Shown here in pieces: positions 1-5,803 of a stretch of DNA of 7,824 nt. This DNA is from Clostridia bacterium (GTDB taxonomy: Bacteria; Bacillota; Clostridia; Christensenellales; UBA1242). Within the stretch, counting starts at the first letter, position 1. Every line of letters starts with the position of its first letter. Position numbers and translations under genes: made by a program. The notes under the pieces were generated by a model. It was not told the DNA's origin. It did not search any database and was given only the letters and a program-made list of their open reading frames with translations. The stretch lies in the NCBI GenBank assembly GCA_017473285.1, contig JAFULP010000081.1, positions 1-7,824 of the forward strand, given 5' to 3'.

Positions 1-151
1 ACTTAAAAATAGCGATTTATTTTAATTTTTAATATTTGTTTGTATTATATTTTATTTTAATATTATTTTTTAATTAAATATTATTTAAAACGATTTTAAA
101 TATTTAATTTTAACTAATTTAATTATTTTATTTTTATATTTTTTTAAATTA
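1..151. other. Extreme A/T spacer downstream of spoIIID
   Basis: This stretch holds no credible gene. Only 9 of its 151 bases are G or C, far below the already AT-rich genes beside it. It contains the 10-base direct repeat AATATTATTT at 59-68 and 77-86, and a perfect all-A/T hairpin at 82-102. I see no conventional G/C-stemmed terminator for spoIIID here. It could be untranslated 3' sequence, a promoter region for a gene left of the window, or simply low-complexity spacer. Confidence 0.6.
82..102. repeat. A/T-only inverted repeat with a CGA loop
   Basis: TATTTAAAA at 82-90 and its exact reverse complement at 94-102 flank a 3-base CGA loop, giving a 9-bp stem whose only G/C bases are in the loop. 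No clear run of U follows it in the spoIIID direction, so calling it a terminator would be a guess. In sequence this AT-rich, chance palindromes are common. Confidence 0.35.
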
Positions 152-442
152 TTAACACCCGTAGCAATCAAATTGATTAAATTCTTCCACTTCTTTTTCA
201 TTTAAATATTTTTGCTTGGTTGCCATGCCACCACGAATATGTTTTTCATTAAAGTTGTTTTCCAAAATTTCTTTCACCCTAGCATACAACTCACCATCGT
301 AATATCGCAACCTATTTTTCAAATCATAATGCACCGTACTTTTTGCCATCCCAAAATGTTTAGCCGTCGCCCTTATGGTGCTATTATTATCAACAATATA
401 TCTAGCATAACTCATGGTTCTTAAATACACATCTTCATACAT
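152..442 (-). CDS. spoIIID: Sporulation transcriptional regulator SpoIIID
   Basis: This is a small DNA-binding regulator of the SpoIIID family (96 aa; the B. subtilis protein is 93 aa). In known spore formers it acts in the mother cell, activating or repressing parts of the SigE regulon and helping SigK to appear. A helix-turn-helix spans about residues 22-43 (TIRATAKHFGMAKSTVHYDL, matching the family's TVR.IAKEFGVSKSTVHKDL), and the basic C-terminal motif HIRGG.ATKQKY at 68-79 is the second conserved block. The short C-terminal tail ends in CYGC, which is unlike B. subtilis. The ATG at 442 is chosen because AAAGGAG at 451-457 lies 8 bases upstream; an in-frame TTG at 448 would be only 2 bases from that site. 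The gene is monocistronic here: a terminator separates it from the upstream TtcA-like gene. A perfect Spo0A-box sequence lies upstream at 477-483. Identification is firm; the role in this organism is inferred from the family. Confidence 0.95.
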   Translation of the reverse strand: MYEDVYLRTMSYARYIVDNNSTIRATAKHFGMAKSTVHYDLKNRLRYYDGELYARVKEILENNFNEKHIRGGMATKQKYLNEKEVEEFNQFDCYGC

Positions 443-476
443 ACACAAAACTCCTTTGCGTATATATATTTATCCG

Positions 477-485
477 TTCGACAAA
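477..485 (-). promoter_or_regulatory. Spo0A-box-like sequence upstream of spoIIID
   Basis: Read on the minus strand this is TTTGTCGAA, which contains a perfect match to the Spo0A box TGNCGAA. It lies 20 bases upstream of the spoIIID ribosome binding site, in the only intergenic region where I found a full match by eye; the other matches I noticed (in dnaX and rlmB) are inside coding sequence. A poor SigE-like element may also be present, with CATAATT near 484-490 as -35 and an ATATATAT stretch as -10, but I would not rely on it. A 7-base motif can occur by chance. Confidence 0.4.
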
Positions 486-492
486 TTATGAC

Positions 493-516
493 AAAAAAAT
501 CTACAAATAATGTAGA
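493..516 (-). terminator. Rho-independent terminator after the TtcA-like gene
   Basis: On the minus strand TCTACA, a 5-base loop and TGTAGA (6-bp stem, 500-516) are followed at once by seven T residues (493-499). It begins one base after the TAA stop of the TtcA-like gene, so it separates that gene from spoIIID. The stem is short but the U tract is good. Confidence 0.75.
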
Positions 517-517
517 C

Positions 518-1228
518 TTATTCTTTATCCAACAAATTGTAACTATCCGTTGAAATTATAGCACTTTCAATTCGTTTTTTGCTATCTGGAATTATTCGAT
601 TTATATCTTCAATCAACTTTTCAATATCTTGCCTTTTTGAATCTTTATCGGCTGGGCACTTACTTTTTTTAACAGGAAGATCCTTGCTTACCGCCCTTAT
701 CGAATTTTCATGAGTTAAAAACAAAGGTCTAATAAGTGTAATTTGCGAATTAGACATATAAGATTTAGGCTTCATCGTACTCAACCTTCCTTCATACAAT
801 AACGACAAAAAGAAAGTTTCAATCACATCTTGCAAATGATGCCCCAAAGCAATTTTATTGCAACCGCACCTATTAGCCACCGAATTTAGCGCTCCCCTAC
901 GCATTTTTGCGCATAGTGAACATGGATTTTTTTCTTTCCTTTCATCAAATACCACTTGATGAATATCAGTTTTTTCCACAATCAACTCAACGCCCAACTC
1001 ATCACAAAATTTTTGCAAATGCGAATAATCTTCTTTACCCGAATATATATCAACGGTCACTGCAATAATTTCATAGTTGTATATGTTAAATCTTTGAAAC
1101 ATTTTCAACGCCTTTAATAGCACCAAACTATCCTTACCACCCGACAAACCCACAGCAATTTTATCGCCATTTTCAATCAGTTTATATTTTTCCACCGCTT
1201 TACGCATTGTGCTTAATATCTTTTGCAT
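518..1228 (-). CDS. TtcA-like PP-loop ATPase (tRNA 2-thiolation family)
   Basis: This is a 236-aa cytosolic PP-loop ATP pyrophosphatase of the TtcA/TilS superfamily. TtcA proteins adenylate a tRNA base (C32 in Escherichia coli) and replace its oxygen with sulfur using a [4Fe-4S] cluster. The PP-loop SGGKDS is at residues 29-34. A PCSLC motif gives Cys103 and Cys106, and KCPAD gives Cys191, matching the three cluster ligands of TtcA rather than TilS. GHHLQDVIETFFLSLLYEG at about 129-147 is the second family signature, and the RPL stretch follows near 167. The ATG at 1228 is chosen because GGAGAG lies a few bases upstream (1233-1238); the 18-residue hydrophobic extension from an upstream start has no such site. 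The gene has its own promoter region and a terminator, so it appears monocistronic. Whether the substrate is really C32 is uncertain: this modification is best known in Gram-negative bacteria and clostridial homologues may thiolate something else. Confidence 0.88.
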   Translation of the reverse strand: MQKILSTMRKAVEKYKLIENGDKIAVGLSGGKDSLVLLKALKMFQRFNIYNYEIIAVTVDIYSGKEDYSHLQKFCDELGVELIVEKTDIHQVVFDERKEKNPCSLCAKMRRGALNSVANRCGCNKIALGHHLQDVIETFFLSLLYEGRLSTMKPKSYMSNSQITLIRPLFLTHENSIRAVSKDLPVKKSKCPADKDSKRQDIEKLIEDINRIIPDSKKRIESAIISTDSYNLLDKE

Positions 1229-1259
1229 AAATCTCTCCAATGCAACAATATTAGCATTA

Positions 1260-1265
1260 ATTATA
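1260..1265 (-). promoter_or_regulatory. Putative -10 element for the TtcA-like gene
   Basis: A perfect TATAAT is read on the minus strand, which would start transcription about 25 bases before the chosen ATG. The -35 region at 17-base spacing is poor (TTCGTA), so the assignment rests on the -10 alone. In A/T-rich spacer such hexamers arise easily. Confidence 0.35.
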
Positions 1266-1361
1266 AAAAAAATCAACATCAATACGAAAATTTTTCGACC
1301 GTCATTGTATAGAACATATGTTTGCGTTGTTTGAAATTTTGTTTATATTTATATTATTCGA

Positions 1362-1391
1362 TTGACAAAATTAGATAATTTGTGCTATTAT
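1362..1391 (+). promoter_or_regulatory. SigA-type extended -10 promoter for the Spo0A-like gene
   Basis: The -35 TTGACA (1362-1367) is perfect. The -10 TATTAT (1386-1391) is preceded by TG at 1383-1384, forming an extended -10; the spacer is 18 bases. Transcription would start near 1398, giving a leader of about 20 nt that contains the AGGA ribosome binding site. This suggests vegetative, fairly strong expression, not a SigH-type promoter. Confidence 0.75.
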
Positions 1392-1417
1392 TTAGAAAAC
1401 CACTTTAGGACAAAAAT

Positions 1418-2113
1418 ATGTATAATTTACCTAATCTAATATTTTATTGCAACAGCGAAGCAAAGTATGCAATTGATATTAGAGCATCTTTAACTAAATA
1501 CAACTTACCTTTTATTGAAACGGATAATGAAATTGATGTCTTTTCTTTTGCCCAAAACCCTAAAAATTATATTATATTTGTTGCCAACACTAACTCTACC
1601 CCGCTCCAACTTATTAAATTATCAAAAATAAACAAAAATATATTTATCGTGTATCCTAATGAATATGCAACCAATGTGGAAATTAAACATTATTGCACAC
1701 ATCAAAGCCTTGACTTGCTTGAAAAATATTTATTGGCAAATGTTAATTTAAATAATATTTCAACCAAACTTCCAACATCATCATTGTTAAACAAATTGAT
1801 TATGCTTGAACTGGAAAATCTAGGCATTTCAAAAAAGTATATTGGATTTAAATATCTTGTAGACATTATTACAAATTCCATTTGCAAAAACACTTCCATC
1901 CCTTACAGCGCCGAACAATTTGAATATATTGCAAATATCAACTCCAGCACTCCAGACGCAATTGAGCGTGATATTAGACATATGCTACTATCATCTTGGA
2001 AAGCAAGTAAAGCATTGCAAATCGCCCTATGCTCAAAACTCTCTCTCAAGCAACAACCAAACGCCAAAAGTGTTTTAATCAATTTAATACGATACCTAAA
2101 AGAAACTATTTAG
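1418..2113 (+). CDS. Spo0A-like DNA-binding protein with degenerate receiver domain
   Basis: The C-terminal half (about residues 122-231) matches the Spo0A DNA-binding domain: LGI..KYIGFKYLVDII near 135-151 parallels B. subtilis IGVPAHIKGYLYLREAI; the helix IERDIRHMLLSSW at 182-194 parallels VERAIRHAIEVAW; and KQQPNAKSVLINLI near 211-224 parallels KAKPTNSEFIAMVA. The Glu, both Arg and the His of the recognition helix are kept. The N-terminal region (1-115) has the length and alternating strand pattern of a receiver domain, but the acidic pair after strand 1 is replaced (LIFYCNSE), the strand-3 phosphoacceptor position is in YIIFVANTN with no Asp, and no conserved Lys is visible near strand 5. 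It therefore probably cannot be phosphorylated like Spo0A. AGGA at 1407-1410 supports the ATG. It shares its last 8 bp with the convergent membrane protein gene. It is most likely a paralogue of the master regulator; a diverged sole Spo0A cannot be excluded without the genome. Confidence 0.8.
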   Translation: MYNLPNLIFYCNSEAKYAIDIRASLTKYNLPFIETDNEIDVFSFAQNPKNYIIFVANTNSTPLQLIKLSKINKNIFIVYPNEYATNVEIKHYCTHQSLDLLEKYLLANVNLNNISTKLPTSSLLNKLIMLELENLGISKKYIGFKYLVDIITNSICKNTSIPYSAEQFEYIANINSSTPDAIERDIRHMLLSSWKASKALQIALCSKLSLKQQPNAKSVLINLIRYLKETI

Positions 2114-2789
2114 TTTTGTTAATTTTGTTTTCGATGTGTTTTTGCAATTTAAACACCAAATATATATCAATGATTAATAGGTTGGCGAGCATTATCCAAT
2201 CCATAACCGTCAATGCACCAAAATCAATTATGCCACTTCCAAAAAAGCACACCGAAGCAATCTCAAGCGAACGCATTATAAGTGTAACCAGTGCAAAGTA
2301 CCAATATTTCATCTTGCTCATACCCGCCAAAATACACAAACTATCGTGCGGAAACAAAGGTATTGCATATAATATTGGCAACATAATTTCGCCTTTAATT
2401 TGCAAATAGTTTTCGTATTTTTTTATGCTATCTTCGCCCAAAAGTTTGTTTACTAAGTCCTTGCACAAATATCTACCTAGCACAAATTGCAAACTTGATG
2501 TAACAAACATATTAAAAGATGCAATACAAAAGCCCTTTATAGGTCCAAATAGCACCAAAGCAATCGTGGTTAGCAGCTCATCCTCAAACGGTATTACACA
2601 AATAAATGTTGACACCACCACTTGAAATAGGAAAAATACAACATATCCCCAAACGCCCGCTTTGGATACAAAGTTTCGTATTTTGCTTACGCTTGTAAGC
2701 CCGCACGCCTTTAATATAAAGTATATACCAATCGAAATTGCCACATATATTAATACTAAACCAATTAACTTAAATATCTTCTTTTTCAT
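2106..2789 (-). CDS. TVP38/TMEM64-type (DedA superfamily, VTT domain) membrane protein
   Basis: This is a 227-aa integral membrane protein. Hydrophobic segments lie at about residues 6-27, 47-67, 73-103, 134-156, 164-186 and 197-215. The VTT/SNARE-associated signature is visible as FEDELLTTIALVLFGPIKGF (68-87), an FVLGRYL segment (102-108) and the re-entrant-loop motif IPLFPHDSLCILAGMSKMKYWYF near 143-165, which resembles the family's lP.fP.d...laG.tk. Members are linked to membrane lipid or undecaprenyl-phosphate flipping and membrane homeostasis, but the substrate here is unknown. The ATG at 2789 is preferred because AAGG (2795-2798) is 5 bases upstream; a GTG at 2795 would add two residues. 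A strong promoter lies about 140 bases upstream, behind a structured leader, and a divergent Xre regulator gene is next door. The stop codon overlaps that of the convergent Spo0A-like gene. Confidence 0.85.
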   Translation of the reverse strand: MKKKIFKLIGLVLIYVAISIGIYFILKACGLTSVSKIRNFVSKAGVWGYVVFFLFQVVVSTFICVIPFEDELLTTIALVLFGPIKGFCIASFNMFVTSSLQFVLGRYLCKDLVNKLLGEDSIKKYENYLQIKGEIMLPILYAIPLFPHDSLCILAGMSKMKYWYFALVTLIMRSLEIASVCFFGSGIIDFGALTVMDWIMLANLLIIDIYLVFKLQKHIENKINKTK

Positions 2790-2847
2790 ACGCACCTTAC
2801 CCCATAGTATGAAAACACTCGTCCGTATTGTGCATATAAATTTGTAT

Positions 2848-2925
2848 AAAGAGTTTAAGTTTAAAACAAAGGGACTAGATATTAAAACACTGCTTTTTTC
2901 TAGTAAAATTTAACCTAAACTCTTT
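2848..2925 (-). repeat. Long imperfect inverted repeat in the TVP38 gene leader
   Basis: AAAGAGTTTA at 2848-2857 is exactly complementary to TAAACTCTTT at 2916-2925. Nested inside, ACTAGA (2874-2879) pairs with TCTAGT (2899-2904). Between them a further short run pairs with one G-U and one mismatch. The whole could fold as a hairpin of about 78 nt in the RNA leading to the TVP38 gene. No U tract directly follows the outer stem, so it is not a classical terminator. It may be a regulatory leader or the remains of a small inverted-repeat element. Confidence 0.5.
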
Positions 2926-2931
2926 TACACA

Positions 2932-2958
2932 CTTACATTGTACTCTTACCATTGTAAG
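2932..2958. promoter_or_regulatory. Candidate operator between TVP38 and Xre genes
   Basis: CTTACA (2932-2937) and TGTAAG (2953-2958) form a perfect 6-bp inverted repeat with a 15-base centre. The same stretch also reads as a near direct repeat, TTACATTGTA and TTACCATTGTA. It covers the -10 and most of the spacer of the leftward TVP38 promoter and lies just upstream of the Xre gene. This placement is typical of a repressor site, with the adjacent Xre protein as the obvious candidate. Binding is inferred, not shown. Confidence 0.45.
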
Positions 2959-2965
2959 AAGTCAA
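2937..2965 (-). promoter_or_regulatory. SigA-type promoter for the TVP38 gene
   Basis: On the minus strand TTGACT (2960-2965) is followed, after exactly 17 bases, by TACAAT (2937-2942). Both hexamers are one base from consensus. Transcription would begin near 2930, leaving a leader of about 140 nt before the ATG at 2789. Confidence 0.7.
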
Positions 2966-3000
2966 GTATTTTTTAAATAAATTTTGAAAAATATAAATAT

Positions 3001-3204
3001 ATGGAAACATTTGGGGATAGATTAAAATCGTTACGAAAATCAAAAGATATTGGTCAAATTGAATTAGCCCAAGCATTAGGTGTAAGTAAAGGCATTATAA
3101 GTTTGTGGGAAAACAATTTGCGAGAGCCAACATTATCCAATATCATTGCAATAATAAAATTTTTTAATGAACCCGCCGATTATGTATTAGGCTTAACCGA
3201 CTAG
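3001..3204 (+). CDS. Small Xre-family helix-turn-helix regulator
   Basis: This 67-aa protein is a single Cro/CI-type (HTH_3) DNA-binding domain with no effector or dimerisation region beyond it. Residues 5-14 (GDRLKSLRKS) form the first helix; the helix-turn-helix is at about 18-37 (GQIELAQALGVSKGIISLWE), followed by the family hallmark WENNLREPTLSNIIAIIKFF. The ending ADYVLGLTD is typical of short clostridial Xre repressors. The ATG at 3001 has no clear ribosome binding site; the region before it is A/T-only except one G. A weak promoter, TTGTAA (2952-2957) and TAAATA (2974-2979) with 16 bases between, may serve it. It is divergent from the TVP38 gene, with a repeat that could be its operator in between, so it may regulate that gene and itself. 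It is followed by a strong terminator. Confidence 0.85.
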   Translation: METFGDRLKSLRKSKDIGQIELAQALGVSKGIISLWENNLREPTLSNIIAIIKFFNEPADYVLGLTD

Positions 3205-3210
3205 AAACAT

Positions 3211-3244
3211 AAAAATAGACACAATTAAAGTGTCTATTTTTTTT
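3211..3244. terminator. Bidirectional terminator between Xre gene and recR
   Basis: A perfect 12-bp stem (3211-3222 with 3230-3241) encloses a 7-base loop. On the plus strand it runs into eight T residues (3237-3244), ending the Xre transcript 6 bases after its stop codon. On the minus strand the five A residues at 3211-3215 supply a U tract, so the same hairpin can end the mrnC-to-recR operon, whose last stop codon is at 3252-3254. Confidence 0.9.
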
Positions 3245-3251
3245 ATTTTAA

Positions 3252-3848
3252 TTACATTAATCTACGGTTTTCAATTGCCTTTCCTAGTGTCACTGCGTCG
3301 GCAAACTCCAACTCGCTACCCATTGCAACACCTTGCGCAATACGGCTAACTTTTACACCCAAAGGCTTAAGAATATTGGCAATATACATAGCCGTAGCCT
3401 CTCCTTCCACATCGGGATTGGTGGCAATGATAATTTCTTGAATATTTTCTTCACCCACACGGGCAAGCAAACTTTTCAAATTAATATCATTTGGCCCTTT
3501 ATTTTCAAGCGGGCTAATGACGCCATGCAACACATGATATGTGCCATTAAAATGCAATACTTTTTCAAGCGCTGACACATCTTTAGGCTCTTTTACCACA
3601 CAAATAATAGGGTCAACATTTGGCTTTGAACAATTGTCACACAAATCTTTATCGGTAAAATTGCCACACTTGGCACAATAATGGATTTTTTGCTTGGCTT
3701 CCGTGATTGCCGTTTGCAAACTGTCCACCACTTCGCTATCTGCTTTAATCAAATAATACGCATAGCGTTGCGCAGTTTTTTTGCCACAACTTGGAAGTTT
3801 GGATAACTCGTTTACCAACCTTTCCATCGATTCAATAATATTGGACAT
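3252..3848 (-). CDS. recR: Recombination mediator protein RecR
   Basis: RecR works with RecF and RecO to load RecA onto single-stranded DNA gaps in recombinational repair, as a ring-shaped cytosolic DNA clamp. At 198 aa it has the normal length. The helix-hairpin-helix region LPSCGKKTAQRYA is at 18-30. A Cys4 zinc finger uses Cys58, Cys61, Cys70 and Cys73. The Toprim domain follows with acidic Glu87 (VVKEPKD) and ATNPDVEGE at 142-150. The closing Walker B-like block GSELEFADAVTLGKAIENRR is at 177-196. The ATG at 3848 is supported by AAGGTGGG just upstream, which overlaps the stop codon of ybaB; the genes are 8 bases apart. It is the last gene of the six-gene minus-strand operon and is followed by the shared terminator. 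All signature residues are intact. Confidence 0.97.
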   Translation of the reverse strand: MSNIIESMERLVNELSKLPSCGKKTAQRYAYYLIKADSEVVDSLQTAITEAKQKIHYCAKCGNFTDKDLCDNCSKPNVDPIICVVKEPKDVSALEKVLHFNGTYHVLHGVISPLENKGPNDINLKSLLARVGEENIQEIIIATNPDVEGEATAMYIANILKPLGVKVSRIAQGVAMGSELEFADAVTLGKAIENRRLM

Positions 3849-3856
3849 ATCCCACC

Positions 3857-4189
3857 TTACATCAAACCGCCAAGATTGCCAAATCCACCCATTTTGTCAT
3901 CGCTTAGTGCTTGCGCCTTGCTTTCGGCGTCTTTGATTGCTGCCAAAATTAAATCTTCCAACATTTCAATATCGTCTGGGTCAACGGCTTCACGAGCAAG
4001 TTTAACACCTACAAATTCCTTTTTGCCAGTCATGGTAACCTTAACCATTCCACCACCACTAACACCTTCAACTTGAGCGCTAGCAAGTTCTTCTTGCGCC
4101 TTCATCATATCTTCTTGCATCTTTTGGGCTTGACGCATAAGGTTTTGCATATTGCCAAAACCACCCATTCCACCTCTAAAATTACTCAT
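3857..4189 (-). CDS. ybaB: YbaB/EbfC family nucleoid-associated protein
   Basis: This small dimeric DNA-binding protein is usually encoded between dnaX and recR and is thought to bind the nucleoid and influence recombination or replication; its exact job is not settled. At 110 aa it has the usual size. A Gly/Met/Phe-rich N-terminus (1-15) leads to the helix NLMRQAQKMQEDMMKAQEELA at about 16-36, then the conserved core VEGVSGGGMVKVTMTGK (41-57) and the VDPDDIEMLEDLILAAIKDA helix (69-88). A Gly-rich tail GGFGNLGGLM closes it. The ATG at 4189 follows AAAGGAG, which lies inside the last codons of dnaX. It starts 4 bases after the dnaX stop and ends 8 bases before recR. Confidence 0.95.
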   Translation of the reverse strand: MSNFRGGMGGFGNMQNLMRQAQKMQEDMMKAQEELASAQVEGVSGGGMVKVTMTGKKEFVGVKLAREAVDPDDIEMLEDLILAAIKDAESKAQALSDDKMGGFGNLGGLM

Positions 4190-4193
4190 AAAA

Positions 4194-5801
4194 CTACTCC
4201 TTTACCTTTAATTTATCCATAAATATATTTTTTAATTCCGCCACAATATCTTTGCTACTTTTGTTGGCTTCATCATACTGGATTTCAACCTTTTTAATCT
4301 TATCATCGAAGGTTGAAGCTATATTTAATATTACATCAAGACGAGCCGGTTCGTCAACCGATTTTAGCACGCTTTGGTCATTTGTTTTAAGCACCAAACA
4401 ATTGCCCACCATATGCACACCATACACATCCTTTAATGAAGCACTTAGTGCAAACATATTACTTTCCTTAATCTTAAGCAACACTCTACCCCACAATGCA
4501 TCAATTTCGTCACTCACTGTGGCTTTAGTTGTTTTATCTATATTAGGTATATTCGCTTGCCCTAAGTTTGTGTTACCGCTAGGTTGAGTTGCCATATTGC
4601 TTACTGGCGCTTTCCCATTTACCGCACTGGCAACATTATTAACTGATGCCTGTGTGTTTGACATATTAACAACATTATTAGCACTTGAACTAACCATAGT
4701 GGTAGTTACAGTTGGTTGCTTTGGAGTGTTTAATAACGATATGCACACCGACTCAAACAAGTTTTGTGGATTTACACTATATTTTAAATCCAATTCAATC
4801 CTAGCAAATTTATCAAATCCCACCTTTAACACTTCAGGCGCAATTTTGCTGGCTTGCTGTTTCATCAATTCCAACTCGTTAGGCATCACATTTAACACAT
4901 TTAAATCTTGCACACCCGCTTGAATTAGTAGCAAGTTTTTAAAATATTCAGTGGTTTCCTTGCAAAGCAATGAAATATTTTTCCCTCTATTTAATATATT
5001 TTTAACTTCGCTAAAAATACCTTTAATGTCACTATTTATTATATTATTTACCAATTTGGTAATGCCTTCGTTAGAAGTTAGCCCCAACACCTCAAGGCAA
5101 TTATCATAAGTAATATTCTTTTCACAAAATGCCGACACGCTATCCGCAATCGACAATGTATCACGCACACTGCCCGCACCTTGAGTGGCAATTAAATACA
5201 AACTATTTTCATCACAAGCAATATTCTTTTGAGCAAACACCCATTTTAAATGTTGCACAAGTTCTTCAGTGGTTAGCAACCTAAAATCAAACCTTGTACA
5301 TCTTGAAAGTATTGTTGCTGGCAATTTATGCACTTCGGTAGTAGCCAAAATAAACACAACATATTCAGGCGGTTCTTCCAAGGTTTTAAGCAAAGCGTTA
5401 AATGCACTTTCAGTAAGCATATGCACTTCGTCGATTATATACACCTTCTTTTTAGCAATTGTTGGCGGATACTTAACACGCTCACGCAAGTCACGAATTT
5501 CGTCCACTCGGTTATTGCTTGCTGCGTCTATTTCAAGCACATCTGTATTAGGCAAACTTAAAGCCTTACATACTTCGCACACACCACAAGGCGAACCGTC
5601 CACTGGTGATAAACAATTAATAGCCTTACTAAATATCTTTGCGCAACTAGTTTTGCCCGTACCTCTAGTACCCGTAAAAAGATATGCGTGAGTAAGTTCT
5701 CCGCTCTTTACTTGATTTGAAAGCGTGCGTGTAATATGATTTTGACCTACCACTTCCTTAAAAGTTGCTGGCCTAAATTCTCGATACAATGCCAAATTCA
5801 T
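4194..5801 (-). CDS. dnaX: DNA polymerase III subunits gamma/tau (clamp loader ATPase)
   Basis: DnaX is the ATPase of the clamp loader that places the beta clamp on DNA and holds the replicative polymerase. The AAA+ domain is complete: Walker A GTRGTGKT at 44-51, a zinc-binding set Cys63, Cys72, Cys75, Cys78, Walker B YIIDEVHM at 121-128, sensor 1 ATT at 153-155 and the arginine-finger motif SRC at 166-168. After the collar region comes a low-complexity linker rich in Asn, Ser, Thr and Ala (about residues 360-430), then a short C-terminal domain. At 535 aa it is a full tau-type product; I saw no convincing A AAA AAG slippery site for a gamma form. Two starts are possible: ATG at 5807 overlaps the sigH stop as ATGA but is 1 base from AAGGAG, while ATG at 5801 is 7 bases from it. 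I prefer 5801. The operon position between sigH and ybaB is notable, since sigH and dnaX are not adjacent in B. subtilis. Confidence 0.96.
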   Translation of the reverse strand: MNLALYREFRPATFKEVVGQNHITRTLSNQVKSGELTHAYLFTGTRGTGKTSCAKIFSKAINCLSPVDGSPCGVCEVCKALSLPNTDVLEIDAASNNRVDEIRDLRERVKYPPTIAKKKVYIIDEVHMLTESAFNALLKTLEEPPEYVVFILATTEVHKLPATILSRCTRFDFRLLTTEELVQHLKWVFAQKNIACDENSLYLIATQGAGSVRDTLSIADSVSAFCEKNITYDNCLEVLGLTSNEGITKLVNNIINSDIKGIFSEVKNILNRGKNISLLCKETTEYFKNLLLIQAGVQDLNVLNVMPNELELMKQQASKIAPEVLKVGFDKFARIELDLKYSVNPQNLFESVCISLLNTPKQPTVTTTMVSSSANNVVNMSNTQASVNNVASAVNGKAPVSNMATQPSGNTNLGQANIPNIDKTTKATVSDEIDALWGRVLLKIKESNMFALSASLKDVYGVHMVGNCLVLKTNDQSVLKSVDEPARLDVILNIASTFDDKIKKVEIQYDEANKSSKDIVAELKNIFMDKLKVKE

Positions 5802-5803
5802 AC

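Noticed and set aside
1229..1282. Hydrophobic N-terminal extension of the TtcA-like protein (start at 1282)
   Set aside because: The family is cytosolic and starts near the internal ATG at 1228, which has a GGAGAG site; the extension is translated spacer.
1294..1300. Second Spo0A box (GGTCGAA on the minus strand) between the TtcA-like and Spo0A-like genes
   Set aside because: It has one mismatch to TGNCGAA and sits over 60 bases upstream of the promoter, so it is not strong enough to list.
2029..2409. Plus-strand open frame overlapping the end of the Spo0A-like gene and the TVP38 gene
   Set aside because: It has no family features or ribosome binding site and lies opposite well-supported coding sequence.
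4508..4514. TTCGTCA and, in rlmB, TTCGGCA as further Spo0A boxes
   Set aside because: Both lie inside coding sequence away from any promoter and are expected by chance.
4252..5691. Long plus-strand open frames across dnaX
   Set aside because: They are antisense to a gene with all AAA+ motifs intact and have no recognisable domain or start signals.
4194..5801. Programmed frameshift in dnaX producing a gamma form
   Set aside because: I found no A AAA AAG heptamer with a following hairpin near the end of the ATPase/collar region; the short A-runs present are elsewhere.
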